In this document: positions 1 through 9,928 of the stretch, piece by piece | Position numbering within the stretch: position 1 is the stretch's first letter | How the letters are laid out: each line of letters opens with the position of its first letter | Assembly (NCBI GenBank): GCA_027596075.1 | Contig: JADGJC010000002.1 | Coordinates: forward strand, 310,001 to 374,000 | DNA: 64,000 nt | Source: Rhizophlyctis rosea | Taxonomy: Eukaryota; Chytridiomycota; Chytridiomycetes; Rhizophlyctidales; Rhizophlyctidaceae | Direction: 5' to 3' | Position numbers and translations under genes: made by a program | The notes under the pieces: generated by a model | The model's database searches: none | What the model was told of the DNA's origin: nothing | Seen by the model: the letters and a program-made list of their open reading frames with translations, nothing else

Positions 1-496
1 TCCTTCTGGTCGCTGAAGTCGGCAGCTGAGCACGCACTCACTTGTCCCATGTCTTTGCTTCTTTAGGCAAGGTGTGTGCTTGCAAAGCAGAACAGCCTGT
101 CGAATTATCGGAGCTAAGTTCAGCTTAGTACGTCAACGGCCCACAGGAAGCTGGTGCCTTGCTTGGGTCTTTGCACTTGGAGTACCTATTTTTTCGGTAT
201 CTCAAGCCTCTACCGAAGGGCAATAATTGCCCATTTCCCAAAGCGCACCTGGTCAAATTCGACGGTCAGTTTTGGGAGGTGGGTGTGTATGACTACTCGG
301 CATACACGCACTTGCAAGAAGTGATACCAGCAGTTGACGGGTCGTCGAGAGCCCTGAAACGTGTGCAGTTGTTTTTGCAAGGCGAAATTTGGACTGCGGA
401 GGCCGACGAAGTTTGGTAGGTGCAATCCTTTTCGAGCAGTGGGAACAACTTACTGACTGCGTTGGCCATTTCCCATGATAGCTTTCTGTAGTCCAC
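1..496. other. Left-edge region upstream of the zinc-finger gene
   Basis: No gene could be supported here. An open frame at about 159-419 (+) has varied composition but no ATG and no family I recognise, and its apparent splice (GT at 416 to AG at 490-491) does not join it in frame to the ATG at 497. It may be 5' untranslated sequence of the next gene or the tail of a gene entering from the left. Confidence 0.4.
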
Positions 497-2500
497 ATGG
501 TGTTCCCTCCAGATGAGGGCTCCGAAGCCCCAACAAGTGAGGTACAGCCCGCACGACCACAACTTATTGGCAGCAGAGCTGTGAAACACATGCCATCCAA
601 TCCCTCTCTCCTCGACATCTATAATTTCCATCATACCGGCTCACCTGCCCATTCATCCTTTGGAACGTCGCCGTTTTCTCAGCATGCCGGAAGCACGTCC
701 TTACCACCTAGTTCCCTCAACATGTCGACTCTTCCTCCTGGATCACCTATGCAGGGGATGTCCACTGGCCCTCATCCGTCCTTTGCCCAGCCAAGCTCGC
801 CACGCTTTCTTTATCGCATGCCTTCTTTTAACAACTTTGATGGACCAGAAGCCGTACATCCTGGAGGAGGGCTGGTTGGTGGAGCAGAGAATGGGATGAA
901 AGTGGAAAGTGATGTGGGTGATGGTTATGGGCATAATTACTCATGTTGTGGAACACTGTTTGGCACGTACAGCGACTATGTGCGGCATTGGCGGGAATCA
1001 CACGGTGCCCAGGGAGTCCCCCTGACGGAACCACATTTTGGGGAGATTGCGACGGATGTGTTGGGATTTGCAGGATCAGATCCATCATTTGCATCCGATA
1101 GGCTACATCCGGAAGGCGTGTGGAGTGGACAACCGCCAGGAAGTCAGTTTTCCACTGCTTTTGGAGCTACGCCTGCAGCACCCGTTACCTCTATGACGAC
1201 TGCCCTGAACGACCACATTACCAATACCCAGCCGGGGTTGTTTGCAACAGCAACCTCGCATGTAGTTGATCCGGCCTTGGCTAACATCTTCGACGATCAA
1301 CCAACGGAGAATCTTGATGCGGCAACCAAGCGTCGTCTCTCAGCCGCCGCCTTCTCGCTGGGATCTTCTTACAATAAGGGAGAATTGAAGCGGTTTCGGG
1401 AAGATTTCGGGGCACGTGGGGTGAACTTTGCGGATGTCATGACGGGACACGAGCATACGGGAACTGAAGAGGAGATGGATGCTGAGCTAGACGTTCCACA
1501 TGGGGGATTCCCTACAATTCAAGCCGAAACTGCATTGGCGCATGCAGTCCCGAGCCCTGAAGCGATGGGACACCCACGCACTCCCCCCATGGCCATTCCT
1601 ACACCCATGCAAATCCCATCACGTATGCCCCGTCCCGACCTCTTTCCCGAATTGGCATCCTTTCATCAGCAACGTCTCGAGCAACAGATCCGGGACCAGC
1701 AGCAACAACTATATCGGTTGCAGCAACTACAGCAAATCCAGCTAGAGCAACAACGGCAACTACAACTCCTGACGCAACAAACCCAAATTGCACAACAACA
1801 ACTCCACCACGCGACATTACAGCAAAGATATAACCCACCCTTCCAGCATGGAGTCGTCGGCGCAACCCACCTCAACAGCCTCACAAATGGTTTGACCAAC
1901 GGCCTTCCCCACATGGTCAACATGGAAGATCAACTCGACTACGTAATTAAAAATTTCCAACTATCGAAAATCGCCACGCCCCCCATTCCTCCGGTCCCGC
2001 ACCTTCCTTCACCCGGTGGATTACTCTTCGGTAAAACAGAACAAGCGGATGGGATGGAAGATGCCGTTGGAGAGGCGGACGAGAAATCGACAGTGGTCAA
2101 ACCGTACAAATGCCATCATCCAGGATGCACAAAGGCATATAAGAATTCTAGCGGGCTGAAGTACCACCTCCAGCACGGGCACGCGGTCGCGAAGAGGGAG
2201 GTGTTGTTTGGCGGGGAGGGCGGGTTAGGGTCTGACATGGAGTCCCCGACGGTTTTCAAGCCTTATAGATGTCAGGTCGATTCCACCTGCACGAAGAGGT
2301 ATAAGAACCTCAATGGGCTGAAATACCACCTGGTGCATGCGCATCCGGAGGTGGATGTGAAGCAGTTGTTGAGCGAGGCGAAGATTGATGGGGGGATGCA
2401 GGTTGCGGCGTTGACGGGTGGGAGTGGGAGTGGGGAGTTGTATTTGGATGGGGCGGAGGCGTTGGAGTTGTTGGATGAGTTGATGGCGGCGGAGGGGTGA
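497..2500 (+). CDS. Sfp1-like C2H2 zinc-finger transcription factor
   Basis: A single-exon protein of 667 residues, probably a nuclear DNA-binding regulator. Two C2H2 fingers lie near the C-terminus (about residues 536-562 and 588-615). Both share the pattern KPY+C, a C-x4-C-type pair, YKN-x-GLKYHL and a paired histidine, the arrangement seen in fungal Sfp1 proteins. A degenerate N-terminal finger-like patch (CCG then an H-x4-H near residues 149-170) is also seen in that family. Between them a glutamine-rich stretch (about residues 395-460) looks like an activation or coiled-coil segment. Sfp1 in yeast tunes ribosomal-protein and growth genes; that role here is inference. The start is the first ATG of the frame. 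Other C2H2 regulators with paired fingers cannot be excluded. Confidence 0.72.
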   Translation: MVFPPDEGSEAPTSEVQPARPQLIGSRAVKHMPSNPSLLDIYNFHHTGSPAHSSFGTSPFSQHAGSTSLPPSSLNMSTLPPGSPMQGMSTGPHPSFAQPSSPRFLYRMPSFNNFDGPEAVHPGGGLVGGAENGMKVESDVGDGYGHNYSCCGTLFGTYSDYVRHWRESHGAQGVPLTEPHFGEIATDVLGFAGSDPSFASDRLHPEGVWSGQPPGSQFSTAFGATPAAPVTSMTTALNDHITNTQPGLFATATSHVVDPALANIFDDQPTENLDAATKRRLSAAAFSLGSSYNKGELKRFREDFGARGVNFADVMTGHEHTGTEEEMDAELDVPHGGFPTIQAETALAHAVPSPEAMGHPRTPPMAIPTPMQIPSRMPRPDLFPELASFHQQRLEQQIRDQQQQLYRLQQLQQIQLEQQRQLQLLTQQTQIAQQQLHHATLQQRYNPPFQHGVVGATHLNSLTNGLTNGLPHMVNMEDQLDYVIKNFQLSKIATPPIPPVPHLPSPGGLLFGKTEQADGMEDAVGEADEKSTVVKPYKCHHPGCTKAYKNSSGLKYHLQHGHAVAKREVLFGGEGGLGSDMESPTVFKPYRCQVDSTCTKRYKNLNGLKYHLVHAHPEVDVKQLLSEAKIDGGMQVAALTGGSGSGELYLDGAEALELLDELMAAEG

Positions 2501-3946
2501 TTTCGTGGAGGAGGTAGGGTTATTAGGTTCGGGCATGTGGTGGGTTTTAGAGGAGGGGGATGTTTATAGTGATTTCGGTTCTGTAGGTCTATAGATAAAT
2601 AGGCTGTAGACTACCAATGTGATATAGCTCATGTACATTAATTTACATAGATTGGCAGCATTCTAATGCCAGTTGTTCGCACTTTGAATCTTTTCTTGGT
2701 TGATGTATGTGATTTTGCCAATATGGTGCAAAGTCCGAATGCAGGAAAGACGTGACATCGCGTTTGGCATGTCCGTAATTGCGCCAGCTCTCTTGTCGCT
2801 TTACACGTTTTCAAATTCGTTTTACCTCGTGGAAAAATGAAGCCAGCAACGCGTCGGTGGGACATGCTAATGATGCTGTTCTATTACTTGAAAGATGCAA
2901 GAGTGACAATTGAAGTTATAAGGTTACCATCTGTATGTTACTTGGTACGATAAGAGAAAAAAGGTCAGCCTAAGATCACCAAAGCTCGCTTCCCATCAAG
3001 TAGAGTTACGACCTCATTAGAGCCTCGCTTCCGGTTGCTACACAGTCCTTGGATGGATGATAAAAAAACCGCACCTTTTGTCAGATCTGGACAGAGGGCT
3101 CGCTTGGACAACAAACCCGTCATGTAAAGGCTATCGGTGAATTGAGTATTGAATGGAGGAGTCATGTTCCGCAAACCCTCTGAATACTCTCGATTACAGA
3201 CAACCCCTTCTTGCCATAACGAACGACCGTACGGTCCCCCATTGGAAACATATGGGGAACACCTCCGCTGAGCGGAGGTCTAAGCAGAGTGAGTAGTGGG
3301 CGCCCTTTGGTGCGAGGCACTGGATTGGGTCAGAATGGACAGTGCACACCGGCCGAGAATGACTTGTTCTTAGCGTCGTCCAGTACGGCGTTTGCTTGCA
3401 CAAACGGTACTGAAGTTGGGTTGAACAAATCGCACCTCTCCGACGAGGACGTAATTTCAGTGAGTACAGCATGTTTTGCAGATCTGCCCAGGTGAATTAG
3501 GGGAAGAACGAAGAGGGAAAACGAAGTGAGGATGTGCGGCCGTAGATATGTCGGTTGAGAAAAGACGGAGTGCAGAGGTCCAAGAGAGGAGGCGCACCCA
3601 CGCTCCGGAGGGTGCGTTGAGGCAAAACGAAAGAAGGGAGAAGGAGAAAGAAGTTGGGTTGCGAAGAAGATCGTGCATTGACTGTGTTGGTGTGTTGCGT
3701 CACCCCACGGAGCCCACAGGATGATGGAATAGGGAACGTCACACAAGGTCAATCTCTGCGTATGTAAGCATCCTTATCCCCTGGGAGACATCCGGGAATC
3801 TGGCCAATTGCTGATGCCATAAATAGCCTTCACTTGCTCACACACCCCAGTGGCCCCACTATTTACAAATTGAAATAGCCCATTCCAAAAGTACACCAAT
3901 AGGAAGAGAGTGCCGGTCTGTCTGTCTTGCATATTCAATATCTACT
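2501..3946. other. Intergenic, 1.4 kb, no recognised gene
   Basis: This holds the 3' region of the zinc-finger gene and the promoter of MOCS1. Open frames on both strands (for example 3330-3752 on the minus strand) lack any recognisable domain and have shadow-like composition. A short perfect hairpin is at 3261-3279. I recognised no tRNA, snRNA or transposon. Confidence 0.5.
3261..3279. other. Short perfect inverted repeat (8-bp stem, 3-nt loop)
   Basis: The arms ACCTCCGC and GCGGAGGT flank the loop TGA. It sits in a gene-free stretch and could be part of a structured RNA, a protein-binding palindrome or chance; no other RNA-gene feature was recognised around it. Confidence 0.35.
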
Positions 3947-6284
3947 ATGGTTCCTCGTCGTGGACTCATACACTCAGGCGTCCGCCTTGGGTGGTTCCGG
4001 CAGCCAGTTGGGACCAACGTCAGAGCACTCTCTTCATTGGCTGAAGCTGTCCGAGAGGAGCCCCTAGCACACCGGCGTGCGCATGTTAGGGTATGTGAGA
4101 CCACTTCCAGCGAAAATGTGTCTTGTGTAATAGAGAACTCAACAACTACTCCCAGCAAAAACTTCAAGCTCTAGAGTCCCTCCACCCATTCGCAAACCCT
4201 CTTACCGACACTTTCGGCCGAAACCATACCTATTTGCGCATATCGCTCACAGAACGTTGTAATTTACGATGTGAGCAGCTGTGTACCCGTTTATGCCATT
4301 GTTCAGGGTCTTACTTTTGCCACAGGCACGTATTGCATGCCCGAAGAAGGAGTGTCCTTGACACCACATGCAGACCTGTTAAATACCGAGGAGATTCTGA
4401 GAATAGCTCGGCTGTTCGTCGAAGCCGGTGTGACAAAGATTCGTCTTACTGGCGGGGAGCCTACGGTCCGGAAAGATCTCATCGATATCGTTGGTACGTG
4501 ATCGCATGGGTCGTCGTCCATTCCTTCGTAAAGTTGACGCTCATTCCGCTCACTGCCATAGCGGGCTTGAACGAACTTAAACCACTCGGTTTGGAAGGCA
4601 TCGGGATGACATCAAATGGAGTCGCTTTAAAACGCAAGCTGTCAGCCTTACGAGAGAATGGATTGGACAATTTGAACATCAGTTTAGACACCCTGGATAA
4701 ATTCAAGTTTGAACTCATGACACGGCGAAAAGGTGTGATGGCCTCTCGACTATCTTGCATTACGTTCATCGAACCTCAAACATACCATCAGGGTTTGAGC
4801 ATGTTATGGAGTCTATCAACATGGCAGTAGCTATGGGATTTTCGTCCGTCAAATTGAATTCGGTGGTCATTAAGGGGGTCAATGACATCGAGATACTGGA
4901 CTTCATCAAGATGACGGAAGATTTGCCGCTATATGTCCGCTTTATTGAGTATATGCCTTTCGGAGGTTGGTATCTCCCATTTGGGTTCCAAAAGAAACTG
5001 GCGATTGACGACTTGCATAGGTAACCGATGGAATACGGAGAAGTTTGTATCATACAAACAGATGCTTGACCGCATCCAAGTGGAGTTTCCGAACATCCAG
5101 AAGGTGTCAGATACTCCCAATGATACATCTAAGGTATGTGGTTTGCTTTGAAACCGTAATAGGCAGAAGCTCACTTCAGCTGCATCATCAGGCATGGACT
5201 GTCCCTGGCTTCCGGGGGCGATTTGGATTCATCACGTCAATGAGTGATCATTTCTGCGGAACTTGCAACCGATTGCGGGTATTAGCAGATGGTAACATGA
5301 AGGTATGTACAAATTTCATGCAAGAGGCACAAATGATTTTCTGAACCGATGACTCTACAGGTGTGCCTATTTGGCAACAAAGAGGTCAATTTGCGCGATG
5401 CGTTGCGTGGAGGGGCATCTGATGAAGAGTTGATGCATATAGTGGGTCTAGCAGGTGAGGTGCTACAGAAGGATGTCGACTCACTTGGCACAACGTATCT
5501 AAATGCAATTGCGCGTCAGTGCAACGCAAAAAGAAGCAGCATGCAGGTATGTTCGAACTGGCTAAAATGCCAAACCGACCAATGATCCTCATCGGAGGTT
5601 GATATTGCAGGTAAGCTGCCAGATGCCTTCCGTGGCCGCATCTGCAATCTGACTCCCGGATCAACATCAGTCGGCAAAGTCAACATTCCACGTCGGCATG
5701 CAGCTGTTTCATCGATACCCGGAATCCATATACCATTTAACCGACAACTGATCCTGCCATACATGGCCAATCTGGGCACTCAATCATCTCTACGTGCCTA
5801 CTCCACAGGCCCAAACCTAACCCACACAGACTCAACAGGAAAAGCCTCCATGGTCGACGTCAGTTCCAAATCCCCCACCAAACGAACCGCCACCGCCCGT
5901 GGACGCGTCTACCTCGGGCCCAAAGCTTACCCCCTAGTAGAATCCAACAGCATGAAGAAAGGCGACGTCCTAACCGTCGCTCAAATCGCCGGTATAAACG
6001 CAGCAAAGCAAACTGGGCATCTCATCCCACTCTGTCATCCCTTGCTATTATCGCATATCGATGTCAAGCTTTCGTTGAATAAGGAGGTGGAGGGAGTGGA
6101 TGTTGAGGCTACTGTTTCGTGTACGGGGAATACGGGGGTGGAGATGGAAGCGCTGGTGGCGGTTAGTATGGCGTGTTGTACTGTGTATGATATGTGTAAG
6201 GCTGTGGAGCATGGGATTAGGATTGGGGATGTTAGGGTTGTTAGGAAGTCTGGAGGTAGGAGTGGGGAGTATGTAGGGGAGTAG
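3947..6284 (+). CDS. MOCS1: MOCS1: fused MoaA-MoaC molybdenum cofactor enzyme
   Basis: Catalyses the first step of molybdenum cofactor synthesis, GTP to cyclic pyranopterin monophosphate. Ten exons fit in phase: 3947-4090, 4156-4270, 4326-4493, 4562-4732, 4792-4965, 5021-5133, 5192-5302, 5361-5454, 5520-5546 and 5611-6284 (596 residues). The N-terminus is arginine-rich and acid-poor, like a mitochondrial presequence. The radical-SAM motif CNLRCTYC is rebuilt exactly across the intron at 4271-4325. The C-terminal 4Fe-4S cysteines of MoaA (FCGTC and the later KVC) are present. The MoaC half starts around position 5850 and carries the typical [20 protein letters not shown] and TGVEMEAL segments. 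If the last intron is retained, translation stops at 5600 and gives a 390-residue MOCS1A ending in Gly-Gly. Confidence 0.95.
5547..5610 (+). promoter_or_regulatory. Retainable intron that switches MOCS1A and fused MOCS1A-MOCS1B
   Basis: Good splice signals (GTATGT donor at 5547, TTGCAG acceptor ending at 5610) bound 64 nt. Spliced, the frame runs from the MoaA end straight into the MoaC half. Unspliced, the frame continues through the conserved MoaA C-terminal segment NRPMILIGG and stops at TGA 5600-5602. Thus the Gly-Gly tail needed by MoaA-type enzymes is coded only inside the intron. Human MOCS1 makes the same choice by alternative splicing. Confidence 0.75.
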
Positions 6285-6419
6285 ATTTTAGGTTGTAAAT
6301 AGAGTGGTTGGTTAGGACGATTGTGAATTGGATCTTTCCGGTATATGTAACATTGTTAAAAGACAACACTTGGAATGTCATTTTCCGTTAGAGAGGACTC
6401 GCTCAGTATGTACATTGAT

Positions 6420-7174
6420 TTATTGTGCCATCGTTGATGTTTTTGGTTTAGAGGGCTGGGGTTGAGCGGACGCAGGAGGTGTTTGTTGGGGTGGAGTTTG
6501 GATGAGTTGGGAGAATCGCCATTTTAGGAAGTCTTGTAGCTGGTCTTTCTCTCCATATTCCGGATGGCTCATCAGAGCGGACAACTCTTGCATGATGTTT
6601 GGAAGCGGTTCTTGACCTGGAGCTGGTTCTGAATGGCAGGACAATGAGAATGAAGAGACTGCGATGATGATGAAGTTTGAAGGGGTACGTACTCGGCATA
6701 TTTTCGTTCAAACACTCCATGACTTCCGGAATGCCCGATTCTCCCAAGTACTGCAAGTCGAGATGTTAGCTACTTCAATGCCGCACATCACTATGCATCG
6801 TCCATCGAGGAAGCCTTACCTGAACCATTTTGATAGCCGTCACCCTAACCTCGCTATCAGGATCTCGCCAATGCTGTACAAATATCCGTAGAATATTGAT
6901 ACGCTCCGTTCGAGATTTGACATGAGGCACCAGTTGTGCAAGGAGGTTGATGATATCGGCTTTCTGATGCAATCAAAAAAAATCGGTCAGATCACGCTCA
7001 GTGAATGTGCCACATTGTCAACAACTATATGGCTGATGGTGAAACGTATGTACATACTCGTCGGTAAAGTGTGGTCTGTTCCGAAACCAATCGGGAAGCG
7101 AAAGATTGAACGATGCTTTGGATCTTGGCAGTGAAAGCTGGATGTTGAGGGGGAGTTTCGGGTGCTGGTGGCAT
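6420..7174 (-). CDS. Small helical-repeat (HEAT-like) protein, function unknown
   Basis: Four exons fit in phase (7058-7174, 6820-6963, 6693-6750, 6420-6628) and give 175 residues. The middle part (residues 40-110) is made of amphipathic helices with a HEAT/ARM flavour: DPDSEVRVTAIKMVQ followed by a helix and a short loop. The C-terminal 25 residues are rich in proline, glutamine and serine and probably disordered. I do not recognise the family. It starts 321 bp from CFAP418 on the opposite strand, so the two may share a promoter. The start is the first ATG in frame and lies in a purine-rich AACAATG context. Confidence 0.72.
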
Positions 7175-7495
7175 TGTTGTTGGCGGCTTCGTGAAAAGGC
7201 GGCCTTAATATGGAGCAGTTTGTTTATGCTCGAAATTAAGGAGATGTAATGGTAGTGAGCCGGAAAAGAAAGGAGCTGGACGAATGCAGACGAGGAGGAG
7301 GAGGAGAAGAACTGGAATAACGCGCGTTCGCGTAAGCCCGACACGCTGATCATTCCACCGATCAAATTGCGCAGAGGACCCTTGCTTCCCACCTGGAGAA
7401 GGTCTTTCACTCCGAAGCATTGAACGCCTTCACTTTGCACTTGATTGTCGTAGCTATTGAAAGCGCAGAAATTGACCGAAATCATTGTCATGATA

Positions 7496-8287
7496 ATGGA
7501 CGACGACATCGACGCTCTGCTTGAAGAAGTCGAGTCAGGTTTGCCTTCTAAGATTGCTCCCACATCCCAAAAAACTTCCAAAGCGGCTCCACCCGCTGCG
7601 CTCAGATCGCAGAATAACAGTGGGAAAGAGGTCAGCCCATATGATACTTTGCATGCTTACCTCATGCATGTAGGATTGATCTTAAGTAGTCCATCCATTC
7701 TGCAGGTAACATCTCTGGATGACCTCTTGGCGGAAATCGATGTGCATCACGATGAGGGGGATTTGAAGAATGGACGGAAGTCTGCCGATTCCCTATCCAT
7801 CGGTGGACAACGTAGTACCGCTAGTCCAGCACCAGAAGGACCAAATAGTTCAAAAATCAAATCGAAGTGAGTCACCAATGGGAGGAGTACATTGTACTCG
7901 TTAACCCATTAATATCCCCATCAGATGCAGTTCCCATTCACTAAATCCCTCCAACCTCGGTGCATCAAACACCCTCCCATGCTCCAACATCCGTTGCGTG
8001 AGCTGCGATTTCCGCTGCGAAGTCTTTGACGACATGGCATGGAGCTCACAAGTGGATCATCTGTTTTTGCGAAATAACATGCCAGATAGAGATAAACTAA
8101 AAGCGATGCTGCTCAAGTCCAGAGGTAACAGTGCATATGCGACCGCATTATCTCTTTTGGCGGAGATTGATCTTTTTGACTAGGGTCCAAGGCAATATGC
8201 TGTCAATGCTCATGGCGGACTATCCCCGATTCGAGCGAAGGTCCTTCGTCAGGAGGGAAGTTGAAGTGGGTTTGTGGCGGACATTAA
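7496..8287 (+). CDS. CFAP418: CFAP418 (C8orf37) ciliary/flagellar protein
   Basis: Matches animal CFAP418, a small protein of the ciliary base and photoreceptors. The N-terminus is the family's acidic MDDDIDALLEEVES. Exons 7925-8124 and 8184-8287 carry the C-terminal domain: CVSCDF, FLRNNMPD, then CQCSWRT and the final KWVCGGH. The junction 8124/8184 is required to restore CQCSW; reading through the intron gives a false end. The first coding block is 7496-7866, with an internal 75-nt segment (7631-7705) that is in frame both ways and has a weak GTCAGC donor, so the protein is 199 or 224 residues (human 207). The presence of this gene suggests flagellated zoospores. Confidence 0.92.
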
Positions 8288-8396
8288 AGATGATAGATCA
8301 TAGATACGGCGGGTATCGGGGCACCAAAATTGAAATCTATGTACATATTAGGAGCTACAAAATCAAACTGTTATGATACTGAGGTCAGGTTACTGT

Positions 8397-9560
8397 TCAA
8401 TCGCGATCCACCAAATGCGCAGCAGCCCGCTGGACATCATTATTTGCTACCCGCAAGGCCTCCAGTACCCGGTCTCTGCTGAAGCCCATTCCCTCCAACA
8501 AAGTGATCATCTCCTCAGTAGGCTCAGGCACAAGGTTCTGAGCGGTGACTGGCGTCTCCCGGACCGGTTGTCCGTCAACAGACGGACTAATGGGCCGCGG
8601 TCCAGCCGGGCTGGATTCGACAAGTGGTAGGATGTATGTACGTGCGAAAGTGCGGACAAAGGAAGGAAGCCGCCACTTCTTTAACCCCAAAGAACTCGAA
8701 ACTATAGCTCCCGCAATGAGCCCACATGCGCCCGCGACTATGGAATTGGGGTAGTATGCCATCATTGCCTACATGAGGAAAGGGACACTCAATCAGTAAG
8801 AACTTGCCAATCGCCTTCTCATCCGTCACTAACCTGGAATCCCAAAAGATACACAAACACATGCTCTCCAAAAGTAACACCCAGTATACGGAACTTCAGC
8901 GTCTCTGGTATGCTCAACCTATACTGCCAAAGAACCGCAAAGAGGAAGGCATAAGGTCCACTGGGCACCCGTGCTAGCCCCACCGATCGCCCAACAAGAA
9001 GCACAAGAAGCTCAAGCAGCGTGGCGATCGTCGACGTGAGAACGAAGAAAGAGGCGTATTTTGCAGAGCCCCATTGCCGTTCTATGAGTCGAAACTGGTA
9101 TATGAGCAAGCTTCCAAAAAGAATTTCACTGGAGGTGCTGAAGACTGGAAACTAAGATGGTTAGGTTGAGTGTCACGCTCCCCTACAAGTAAGGTTATGA
9201 AGCGTACCAAAGTGTGTCGTTACTAATCGCCAAAGCTGCGGAAAGGTCAATGTGAGTGGGCGTTACCAATAGATCACCGCTGTTCACAAACCTGGTGATG
9301 CTTGACAATATGAGGAAACAGCTGTAGGTGCCATGTATTCCTGTTATCTAGTATAGCAGAGACGAGACTATTTATCCCTATGGATAGGAATAGCGACTTC
9401 GACACAGGAGCGTTGTCTGAAAGGTGTGTTGGTATAATGTCTGCACTGGCTTCAAAGGAGAACACACTCACAAAAACCTGCAAAGGAAGCCGATGAGTGC
9501 GAAGTGGGCGTAATTCGAATAAGATGGTCAGTGCATACCCGCTGGACCCGAGCCGAACAT
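8397..9560 (-). CDS. UBAC2: UBAC2/Dsc2-type rhomboid pseudoprotease with UBA domain
   Basis: An endoplasmic-reticulum membrane protein that brings ubiquitin-binding capacity to ER quality-control ligases (gp78 in animals, the Dsc complex in fungi). Five exons fit in phase: 9539-9560, 9292-9416, 9208-9235, 8834-9144, 8397-8768, giving 285 residues (human 344). The rhomboid-like core includes LLIYQFRLIERQWGSAKYAS, matching the equivalent UBAC2 segment, and several hydrophobic helices. No catalytic Ser/His pair of active rhomboids is evident, as expected for this family. The C-terminal 45 residues form a UBA domain (LLEGMGFSRDRVLEALRVA). The first exon codes only seven full residues. Confidence 0.93.
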
Positions 9561-9928
9561 AGTTGGAACAACTTCGATCCAGGTAGGCTCGGTGCAAATA
9601 CTAGTGTTGTGCTGTCGGTGTGCTGTTTTAGCGTGGTTGCTGTGGGCAGATGCCAGTGGAGAAGGGTCAAAACTTGGTGGTTGGAGGCGGGGTTGGAGGT
9701 TGGGAAGGGTTGATGGCCCATGGGTCCCAACAGGCCCCAAACGGCCACGTCACATTAGCCCCCGCTTCAGGGTCCTATTACAATCCATCAGTGAAGTGAT
9801 CAATTGACAGATTCCATTCAAATATCGTACAAAATTTATATGCAATAATGTGTGCACTATAGTACAATGCTTACATCCATTGATATGTACAATGGGTCGA
9901 CCGCAACATTTATGATATTAGGGCTGTG
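9561..9928. other. Intergenic between UBAC2 start and DET1 end
   Basis: About 370 bp between two minus-strand genes: promoter of UBAC2 and 3' untranslated region of DET1. AT-rich near 9820-9870. Nothing else was recognised. Confidence 0.5.

Noticed and set aside
159..419. Open frame on the plus strand near the left edge, with protein-like composition
   Set aside because: It has no ATG, matches no family I know, and does not splice in frame to the zinc-finger gene.
3330..3752. 140-residue minus-strand open frame upstream of MOCS1
   Set aside because: No domain, odd composition rich in Ser, Pro, Phe and His, and no splice or neighbour support.
5455..5519. Read-through of the MOCS1 frame past 5454 (segment [10 protein letters not shown])
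   Set aside because: Splicing this 65-nt intron restores the conserved MoaA segment [12 protein letters not shown], so the read-through is an artefact.
8125..8183. CFAP418 ending in SAYATALSLLAEIDLFD
   Set aside because: This is intron sequence; splicing restores the conserved CQCSWRT and KWVCGGH end.
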